Source of the DNA: UMGS1908 sp045588795
Lineage (GTDB): Bacteria > Bacillota > Clostridia > Christensenellales > UBA1242
Length of the DNA stretch: 5,554 bases
Assembly: GCA_045588795.1 (NCBI GenBank)
Contig: JAZNEY010000005.1
Location: 1-5,554, forward strand
Direction: 5' to 3'
Numbering within the stretch: position 1 is the first letter of the stretch; every line of letters begins with the position of its first letter. Shown here piece after piece: positions 1-5,554 of the stretch. The notes under the pieces are model-generated. The model saw nothing but the letters and a program-made list of their open reading frames with translations. It made no database searches and was not told where the DNA came from. The position numbers were made by a program, and so were the translations under genes.

Positions 1-2349
1 GGTTCTAATTATTATACCATTTGATGCAATAAGCATAATATCTTGATCCTCAGAAACTTGTTTCATATTAACTAGTTTACCAGTTTTCTCGTTGAATACT
101 CCGGCCTTAACTCCCTTTCCTCCACGAATTTGTAAACGATATTCTTCTGGGTCAGACCTCTTTCCATAACCGTGTTCGGTAACTGTCAATATTGTATGGT
201 TAGGTTTAATTGCGATCATATCAACAACATAGTCTTTACCCTCAAGCTGAATACACTTTACACCTCTTGTATCACGAGAAAGCGTTCTGATTTCTTCTTC
301 ACTAAACTTAATACATTTTCCTTCACGAGTTGCAAGCAAGATTTCATCTCTGCCAGTTGTAACTTGAACAGATATCAATTCATCACCCTCATCAAGATTA
401 ATTGCAATCTTACCAACTTTTCTAATCTTCCTGTATTCATCTAGTTGAGTTTTCTTTACAATACCATTCTTTGTTGCTTGAATTAAGTTTCCTTCCATAT
501 CATCTGTGATTGGAATAATTGCTGTAACCTTTTCATCTTCTGTTAGATTTAGTAGGTTTACTATCGCACGACCTTTAGCAACTTTTTGTCCCTCTGGGAT
601 TTCATAACCCTTAATAGAATAAACTTTACCCTTATTTGTAAAGAACATTATGTCATTATGCGTATTTGTAACAAACATATTCTCAACAAAGTCCTCTTCT
701 TTAGGCTTATGAGCAATCATTCCCTTTCCGCCACGCTTTTGGGCTTTGTATTCACTTACTGGAACTCTCTTAATATATCCATAGTGAGTCATTGATACAA
801 CTACATCTTCTTTCTCAATTAAATCTGCTACATCAATTTCGCTGTAATCTGTTACAATTTCAGATTTTCTTTCATCACCATACTGATCTCTTATTTCTGT
901 AATCTCAGTTTTAACTATATCACATACTTTTTGGTCAGATGCAAGGATTGATTTTAATTCTGCAATTGTCTTTTCAAGTTCAGCGAGTTCATTTTTCAAT
1001 TTTTCAACTTCAAGAGAAGTTAATCTTTGAAGTCTCATATCAAGAATTGCCGCACTTTGTTTATCTGTTAAGTGAAAACTTGCTTGCAATCTGTCTGCTG
1101 CTTCATATCTGTCAGCGGATTTCTTAATAATTTTAATTACTTCATCAATATGTGCAAGTGCAATTACAAGTCCTTGAACGATATGCTCTCTTTCTTCTGC
1201 TCTGTTTAAATCATATTTAGTTCTTCTTATAACAACTTGCTTTTGATGCTCAATATAATGATATAAAATTTCTTTTAAATTCAATACCTTTGGCTCATTG
1301 TTAACAAGTGCAAGTAAAATAATACCATATGAAGATTGAAGAGCTGTGTGTTTATACAATGTATTAAGAACAACATTTGCTTGGAAATCTCTTTTTACTT
1401 CAATTACAATTCTCATACCCTTTCTGTCAGACTCTTCTTTAATATCTGCTACACCCTCAACCTTTTTATTCTTTACAAGGTTAGCAATATTCATAATAAG
1501 TTCTGCTTTCTTTACTTGGTAAGGAATTTCTGTAATTATAATTCTGCTTCTTCCATTTGGTTCTTCTTCAATTTCTGCTTTTGCACGAACAACAATTCCG
1601 CCTCTTCCTGTTCTGTATGCTTGCCTAATCGCAACTCTGCCCATAATCAATCCACCTGTTGGATAATCTGGTGCAGGTATGTAATTCATCAATTCGTCCA
1701 CAGTTATTTCTGGATTTTCAATCTGTGCAATAACCGCATTACATACTTCTGTTAGGTTGTGAGGTGGAATATTGGTTGCCATACCAACTGCTATTCCATC
1801 TGAGCCATTAACCAAAATATTTGGGAACCTTGATGGAAGTACGCAAGGTTGCTGTAATGTTTCATCAAAGTTTGGATAAAAATCTACTGTATTTTTGTCA
1901 ATTTCACGAAGCATCTCACCTGCAATTTTTGTAAGTTTTGCTTCGGTATATCTTTGTGCCGCCGGTCCATCACCATCAACTGAACCAAAGTTTCCCTGTC
2001 CATCAACAAGAGTGTATCTTATTGAAAAGTTCTGTGCAAGTCTTACAAGAGCAGAATATACTGCACTGTCTCCGTGTGGGTGATATTTACCAAGTACATC
2101 ACCGACAATTCTTGCTGATTTTCTGTGTGGCTTATCATTAAATAATCCAAGTTCACTCATTGAATAAAGTATACGGCGGTGAACTGGTTTTAAACCATCT
2201 CTTACATCTGGAATTGCTCTTGTTACATTAACAGCCATTGCATATGCAATAAATGATTTTTTCATTTCATCATTAATTTCTACATCAATATATTTAGTAT
2301 TGTCTATAATCTTGTCGTGCTCTGCGCTGTAATCTTTCTTCTTTGCCAT
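1..2349 (-). CDS. gyrA: DNA gyrase subunit A (3' end outside window)
   Basis: GyrA is the DNA cleavage and wrapping subunit of gyrase, working as A2B2 with GyrB. The minus frame is open from ATG at 2349 to the window edge: 783 codons, no stop. Visible in order: N-terminal breakage-reunion region with RAIPDVRDGLKPVHRR (44-59); QRDR with KYHPHGDSAVYSALVR (88-103); catalytic Tyr134 preceded by Arg133 in QRYTEAKL (E. coli Tyr122 and Arg121); the DNA-bending Ile186 in GSDGIAVGMATNIPPHN (E. coli Ile174); a coiled-coil arm at about 364-483; then a C-terminal pinwheel from about 524. The pinwheel opens with the GyrA box QKRGGKG (537-543), which marks gyrase rather than topoisomerase IV ParC. Blade-like repeats begin near 524, 564, 621, 664, 719 and 770, so the missing part is the end of the last blade plus any tail (B. 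subtilis GyrA is about 821 residues). The start is fixed by AGGAGG 5 bases upstream. Odd: Ser99 replaces the usual Asp/Glu of the QRDR. Confidence 0.98.
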   Translation of the reverse strand, partial: MAKKKDYSAEHDKIIDNTKYIDVEINDEMKKSFIAYAMAVNVTRAIPDVRDGLKPVHRRILYSMSELGLFNDKPHRKSARIVGDVLGKYHPHGDSAVYSALVRLAQNFSIRYTLVDGQGNFGSVDGDGPAAQRYTEAKLTKIAGEMLREIDKNTVDFYPNFDETLQQPCVLPSRFPNILVNGSDGIAVGMATNIPPHNLTEVCNAVIAQIENPEITVDELMNYIPAPDYPTGGLIMGRVAIRQAYRTGRGGIVVRAKAEIEEEPNGRSRIIITEIPYQVKKAELIMNIANLVKNKKVEGVADIKEESDRKGMRIVIEVKRDFQANVVLNTLYKHTALQSSYGIILLALVNNEPKVLNLKEILYHYIEHQKQVVIRRTKYDLNRAEEREHIVQGLVIALAHIDEVIKIIKKSADRYEAADRLQASFHLTDKQSAAILDMRLQRLTSLEVEKLKNELAELEKTIAELKSILASDQKVCDIVKTEITEIRDQYGDERKSEIVTDYSEIDVADLIEKEDVVVSMTHYGYIKRVPVSEYKAQKRGGKGMIAHKPKEEDFVENMFVTNTHNDIMFFTNKGKVYSIKGYEIPEGQKVAKGRAIVNLLNLTEDEKVTAIIPITDDMEGNLIQATKNGIVKKTQLDEYRKIRKVGKIAINLDEGDELISVQVTTGRDEILLATREGKCIKFSEEEIRTLSRDTRGVKCIQLEGKDYVVDMIAIKPNHTILTVTEHGYGKRSDPEEYRLQIRGGKGVKAGVFNEKTGKLVNMKQVSEDQDIMLIASNGIIIRT

Positions 2350-2354
2350 ACCTA

Positions 2355-2360
2355 CCTCCT
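2355..2360 (-). promoter_or_regulatory. gyrA ribosome binding site overlapping gyrB stop
   Basis: On the minus strand this reads AGGAGG, a full Shine-Dalgarno match, 5 bases before the gyrA ATG. It shares two bases with the gyrB TAG stop (2361-2359). The arrangement decides the gyrA start and suggests that ribosomes finishing gyrB help start gyrA (translational coupling). No separate gyrA promoter can fit in the 9-base gap. Confidence 0.9.
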
Positions 2361-4263
2361 AGACATCAAGATCTGTAACGAGTCTTGCATTTTGTTCAAT
2401 AAATTCACGCCTAAGTTCTGGACTTTCACCCATTATCATTGTGAAAATTTGATCAGCCTCGTATGCATCTTTCATATTTATTCTTATCAAAGTTCTGTTT
2501 TCAGGACTCATTGTTGTTTGCCATAATTGTTCATCAGACATTTCACCAAGACCTTTGTATCTTTGAATCTCAACGCCCTTTCTTCCAACTTCTTCAAGTT
2601 TAGCATTCAACTCATCATCACTGTAACAATAATATTCTTGCTTATTCTTTGACACTTTGTAAAGCGGAGGCATTGCCGCATATACGTGACCCTCTTCAAG
2701 TAGTGGTCTCATATATCTATAGAAGAATGTTAGTAATAATATTCTAATATGACTTCCGTCAACATCAGCATCAGTCATACATATTATCTTATCATATTTA
2801 ATCTTTGTTACATCAAAATCATTTCCAACCCCAGCACCAATTGCTGTGATCATTGACTTTATTTCATTATTTTCTAGTACTTTGTTTATTCTTGATTTTT
2901 CTACATTAAGAATTTTTCCACGAAGCGGTAATATTGCTTGGAATCTTCTGTCTCTTCCTTGTTTTGCTGTTCCACCCGCACTATCTCCCTCGACTATATA
3001 CATCTCACATAGTTTTGGGTCCCGCTCTGAGCAATCTGCAAGTTTTCCAGGAAGTGCATTTGTTTCAAGAACACCTTTTCTTCTTGTAAGCTCTCTTGCA
3101 TTTCTTGCAGCTTCTCTTGCTCTTTGGCTGGTGATTGATTTTAAAATCAATTCTTTTGCTTCTTTTGGGTGCTCTTCCATATAATCCCCAAATCCATCAG
3201 CCATAGCTTTTTCAACAGCACCTCGAATTTCGCTATTTCCAAGTTTTGTTTTTGTTTGTCCTTCAAATTGTGGATTTCTAAGTTTTACAGAAATTACAGC
3301 AGTTAAACCCTCACGAACATCATCACCACTTAATTTTTCGGATTGTTTAATCATATTATATTTAACTGCATATTCATTAACAATCTTTGTGATAGCGTTT
3401 CTAAAACCAACTACGTGTGTTCCACCCTCTTCGGTGTTTATGTTATTTGCATAGGCATAAACATTTTCACTATAACTATCATTATATTGAAGAGCGATTT
3501 CAATCTCACCCTCTTTTAATTCCTTATCAATATATACAGGCTCGCTGAAAATGTTTTCTTTATTTCTGTTAAGATTCTTTACAAATTCTAAAATACCACC
3601 CTCGTAATGCATAATCTCTTCTTTTTCTGTTCTGTGGTCAATTGCAGTAATTGTAATTCCCTTATTCAAGAACGCAAGTTCACGAAGTCTTGTCTTAATT
3701 ACATCAAATTGGAAGTTTGTCGTTTCAAATATTTCACTGTCTGGCATAAATGTAACTTTTGTTCCAGTTTTATCAGAATTTCCAATAACTGCCAAAGCCT
3801 TTTGTGGAATTCCGCGATTATATGTCTGTTTAAAATGTTTTCCATTTTGCCAAATCTCAACATCAAGCCATTCAGAAAGAGCATTAACGCAAGATAAACC
3901 AACACCGTGTAGACCACCTGAGATTTTGTATCCGCCATCTCCAAACTTACCACCGGCGTGCAATTTAGTCAAAACTACTTCAACTGCACTTTTACCCTCT
4001 TTCTTTATAATACCAGTTGGTATTCCTCTTCCATTATCTAGTACTGAACATGACCCATCTTTATTGATTTCTATAACAATACTGTTACAATATCCTGCAA
4101 GAGCTTCATCAATCGAGTTGTCTACAACTTCTTGAATTAAGTGATGAAGTCCTCTTTCATCAGTTGAACCAATGTACATACCAGGACGCTTTCTAACTGG
4201 CTCTAAACCTTCAAGAACTTGTATGTCCTTCTCGGTATAATCGCCACCTTTTTTTTGTGCCAT
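2359..4263 (-). CDS. gyrB: DNA gyrase subunit B, complete
   Basis: GyrB supplies ATP hydrolysis and the metal-binding half of DNA cleavage in gyrase. At 634 residues it is the short Gram-positive form (B. subtilis about 638), without the insertion of proteobacterial GyrB. The GHKL ATPase domain shows catalytic Glu45 and Asn49 in EVVDNSIDEAL, Asp76 in DNGRGIP (76-82), GGLHGVG (116-122) and Thr168 in KTGT. The transducer domain carries the QTK loop with Lys338 (336-338). The TOPRIM domain has EGDSAGG (425-431, catalytic Glu425), PLRGKILNVEK (446-456) and DADVDG (498-503) with metal-ligand Asp498 and Asp500. The C-terminal tail contains QRYKGLGEM (567-575). The reading frame is intact with no missing catalytic residue. 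ParE is the main alternative, but direct adjacency to a GyrA-box gyrA and to recF supports gyrB. Odd: Gln139 stands where E. coli has Arg136, the coumarin-contact residue. A promoter and ribosome binding site lie directly upstream. Confidence 0.98.
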   Translation of the reverse strand: MAQKKGGDYTEKDIQVLEGLEPVRKRPGMYIGSTDERGLHHLIQEVVDNSIDEALAGYCNSIVIEINKDGSCSVLDNGRGIPTGIIKKEGKSAVEVVLTKLHAGGKFGDGGYKISGGLHGVGLSCVNALSEWLDVEIWQNGKHFKQTYNRGIPQKALAVIGNSDKTGTKVTFMPDSEIFETTNFQFDVIKTRLRELAFLNKGITITAIDHRTEKEEIMHYEGGILEFVKNLNRNKENIFSEPVYIDKELKEGEIEIALQYNDSYSENVYAYANNINTEEGGTHVVGFRNAITKIVNEYAVKYNMIKQSEKLSGDDVREGLTAVISVKLRNPQFEGQTKTKLGNSEIRGAVEKAMADGFGDYMEEHPKEAKELILKSITSQRAREAARNARELTRRKGVLETNALPGKLADCSERDPKLCEMYIVEGDSAGGTAKQGRDRRFQAILPLRGKILNVEKSRINKVLENNEIKSMITAIGAGVGNDFDVTKIKYDKIICMTDADVDGSHIRILLLTFFYRYMRPLLEEGHVYAAMPPLYKVSKNKQEYYCYSDDELNAKLEEVGRKGVEIQRYKGLGEMSDEQLWQTTMSPENRTLIRINMKDAYEADQIFTMIMGESPELRREFIEQNARLVTDLDV

Positions 4264-4272
4264 TTTTATACA

Positions 4273-4277
4273 CTCCT
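4273..4277 (-). promoter_or_regulatory. gyrB ribosome binding site
   Basis: The minus strand reads AGGAG here (within GATAGGAGTG), 9 bases before the gyrB ATG at 4263. This supports the chosen start, which gives the usual MAQKK...YTEKDIQVLEGL N-terminus. No other plausible start with a ribosome binding site is seen nearby. Confidence 0.85.
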
Positions 4278-4299
4278 ATCTCTCAAATTTTATACTCTA

Positions 4300-4328
4300 A
4301 TTATAGCACGATTATTAAAAAAAGAAAA
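4300..4328 (-). promoter_or_regulatory. Probable gyrBA promoter, extended -10 type
   Basis: The minus strand contains TGCTATAAT at 4308-4300: a perfect TATAAT -10 box preceded by the TGn extension. At 17-base spacing the -35 hexamer would be TTTTCT (4328-4323), a poor match to TTGACA, which is typical of extended -10 promoters. The DNA upstream is a run of A/T tracts that could act as an UP element or intrinsic bend. Transcription would start near 4293, giving a leader of about 30 bases before gyrB. It lies downstream of the recF terminator, which is where a separate gyrBA promoter is expected. The motif is seen directly; its activity is inferred. Confidence 0.72.
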
Positions 4329-4411
4329 GCATTTTTTAAAACATTTTTAAATTAGCCTCAAAATTGCTGTTTTTTGACACTCTATACATTTCTCGAAAAA
4401 TCTATCGCATT

Positions 4412-4437
4412 AAAAAACACCCATTAAATTGGGTGTT
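4412..4437 (-). terminator. Rho-independent terminator of recF
   Basis: Read on the minus strand, AACACCCA and TGGGTGTT form an 8-bp perfect stem (arms 4437-4430 and 4423-4416) around a 6-base loop. The 3' arm runs into six consecutive T residues (4417-4412). The hairpin starts 10 bases after the recF stop codon. The stem has a GC core (CACCC/GGGTG) in an otherwise very A/T-rich spacer. On the plus strand the hairpin is followed by ATGGCATAAT rather than a T run, so termination is expected for minus-strand transcripts only. Confidence 0.88.
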
Positions 4438-4447
4438 ATGGCATAAT

Positions 4448-5551
4448 TTAAATTTCTGGCTTTTCAATACTAATTTGAGCATTCTTTATCCTAATTTTTA
4501 GGTGGTCATTTACGCCTAATTTTTTTACATTTGTACTTGTTACAAAAACTTGTTTTGTGTTCAAATATTCAATCAAAAGCCTTTGCCTTGTTGTATCAAG
4601 TTCACTAAATACATCATCTAAAATTAGTGTCGGGTCCTCACTTTCTTCTTTTATTGTTTCCATCTCTGCAAGTTTTAGTGCAAGGACAACTGAACGCTGT
4701 TGACCCTGTGAAGCATATGGTTTAACCTCTAAGTCATTTATATAAAACTTCAAATCATCACGGTGAACACCTACTGATGTATAGCCAAGTTCAAGGTCTT
4801 TTTCACGGTGAGATTTTAATTCCTTTATAAAATTCTCTGTTTTTTCCTCTCTTGTATCTCCTTTCATTCCTACATATTCAATTGTTAAACGTTCTTTACC
4901 AAGAGACAGTTTTTCCATCACAATTTTTGCATTGTTTGATATCTTAGTTACGAAATTTGACCTTGCCTTTGAGATTTGACTTCCAACCATTGCAAGTTGT
5001 TCATCCCAAATATCAAGTTCTATGTGTAAGTTCTTTGAATTTTTGTTAAACTTCAATAGTTTATTCCTGCTTTGTAATATTTTTTCATACCTATCAAGTA
5101 AATTTGAATAAACTTTACTTACTTGACATATATCAATATCTAAAAATTCACGCCTTACATCTGGTGAGCCCTTTACAATTCGAAGTTCATCAGGTGAAAA
5201 TATAACAGAATAAAAATGACTATACATATCATTTTTGTGTATTAGCCTATTTTCATTTACATAATACTCATTTTCACCCTCTCTATTTATCCTAAATCTT
5301 ATTTTCTTATTCCCATAATTAGATGAAATTATTGATGCTTCAATCTCTGCAAAAGCCTCTTCATCTTTTATACAATCAACAAGTTTAGAATTTCTGAAAC
5401 TTTTAAGAGTAGAAATAATATAAATTGGTTCAACTAAATTTGTTTTACCTTGCGCATTTTTCCCGAATATATAATTTATATTATCGCAGAACTCGATTTC
5501 TGCGTTTTCATAGTTTCTAAAATTTTTAAGTTTGAGTTTTTTTATTTTCAT
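4448..5551 (-). CDS. recF: DNA replication and repair protein RecF
   Basis: RecF is a cytoplasmic SMC/ABC-like ATPase that, with RecO and RecR, promotes RecA loading at single-strand gaps and stalled forks. The 367-residue product is full length for the family (about 360-370). The N-terminus KIKKLKLKNFRNYENAEIEF has the usual RecF form. Walker A is GKNAQGKTN (30-38, Lys36 and Thr37). FSPDELRIVKGSPDVRREFLD (near 118-138) is the conserved motif preceding the coiled-coil lobe. GVHRDDL lies at 261-267, the ABC signature SQGQQRS at 281-287, and Walker B with D-loop at 308-319 (TLILDDVFSELD), followed by FVTST (336-340). Small deviations: Pro42 and Val40 after Walker A, where VEPIY replaces the common LEAIY, and Val262 in GVHRDDL, where Pro is usual. 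The ATG at 5551 fits the family start, but only 3 upstream bases are visible, so its ribosome binding site cannot be checked. In this gene order the preceding genes are usually dnaN and a small S4-like RNA-binding gene. It ends in its own terminator. Confidence 0.97.
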   Translation of the reverse strand: MKIKKLKLKNFRNYENAEIEFCDNINYIFGKNAQGKTNLVEPIYIISTLKSFRNSKLVDCIKDEEAFAEIEASIISSNYGNKKIRFRINREGENEYYVNENRLIHKNDMYSHFYSVIFSPDELRIVKGSPDVRREFLDIDICQVSKVYSNLLDRYEKILQSRNKLLKFNKNSKNLHIELDIWDEQLAMVGSQISKARSNFVTKISNNAKIVMEKLSLGKERLTIEYVGMKGDTREEKTENFIKELKSHREKDLELGYTSVGVHRDDLKFYINDLEVKPYASQGQQRSVVLALKLAEMETIKEESEDPTLILDDVFSELDTTRQRLLIEYLNTKQVFVTSTNVKKLGVNDHLKIRIKNAQISIEKPEI

Positions 5552-5554
5552 TTT

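Noticed and set aside
1336..1755. 139-residue open frame on the plus strand
   Set aside because: It lies wholly antisense to the conserved GyrA coding frame. Its product is a low-complexity mix rich in Cys, Asn, Phe and Ser, as expected from the complement of an AT-rich gene, and no domain is recognisable.
1..2349. ParC (topoisomerase IV subunit A) instead of GyrA
   Set aside because: The canonical GyrA box QKRGGKG, the full multi-blade C-terminal domain and placement directly after gyrB next to recF all support GyrA.
2846..3184. 112-residue open frame on the plus strand with hydrophobic stretches
   Set aside because: It is antisense to the GyrB TOPRIM coding region. The Ser/Phe/Leu richness follows from complementing Lys/Glu/Arg-rich codons, and it shows no recognisable domain.
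3699..3953. 84-residue open frame on the minus strand inside gyrB
   Set aside because: It is an alternative frame of the conserved GyrB ATPase coding sequence. The real frame carries GGLHGVG and KTGT across the same bases, so no frameshift or extra gene is needed.
4374..4388. TTGACA followed by TATACA on the plus strand, resembling a promoter
   Set aside because: The two hexamers are only 3 bases apart, far from the 16-18 bases needed, and there is no suitable -10 at the right distance. No plus-strand gene lies downstream, only antisense recF.
4264..4447. Possible riboswitch or small RNA in the recF-gyrB spacer
   Set aside because: Apart from the recF terminator hairpin, the spacer is mostly A/T tracts without conserved stems. 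The predicted gyrB leader of about 30 bases is too short for a known riboswitch class.

Overview
The window is a conserved housekeeping segment from an AT-rich, probably Gram-positive anaerobe of the Firmicutes, most likely class Clostridia. All real genes lie on the minus strand in the order recF, gyrB, gyrA. This block usually follows dnaA-dnaN near the chromosomal origin in Firmicutes. The taxon call rests on AT-rich codon use, strong AGGAGG-type ribosome binding sites, a short GyrB of 634 residues without the insertion found in proteobacterial GyrB, and GyrA N-terminal wording (AYAMAVNVTRAIPDVRDG) that resembles clostridial GyrA from memory. No species can be named from sequence alone.

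Layout, read in the direction of transcription (high to low coordinates). recF (5551-4448) is complete but starts only 3 bases from the window edge, so its ribosome binding site and promoter lie outside. It is followed after 10 bases by a clear Rho-independent terminator (4437-4412). The remaining intergenic DNA is very A/T-rich and carries an extended -10 promoter (TGCTATAAT, 4308-4300), then a ribosome binding site and gyrB (4263-2359). gyrA starts 9 bases after the gyrB stop, and its Shine-Dalgarno overlaps that stop codon. gyrA runs off the window at position 1 after 783 codons, inside the last blade of its C-terminal domain.

How the genes work together: GyrB (ATPase and TOPRIM) and GyrA (DNA breakage-reunion and DNA wrapping) form the A2B2 DNA gyrase that introduces negative supercoils. 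Their tight coupling suits 1:1 production. RecF is an SMC-like ATPase that loads RecA at gaps through RecFOR. It appears to be transcribed separately from the gyrase pair.

No undescribed system, mobile element, CRISPR array or RNA gene was found. The points worth a second look are residue-level: Ser in place of the acidic QRDR residue in GyrA, Gln in place of the coumarin-contacting Arg in GyrB, and small deviations in RecF motifs. The terminator/promoter arrangement that separates recF from gyrBA is also of interest.
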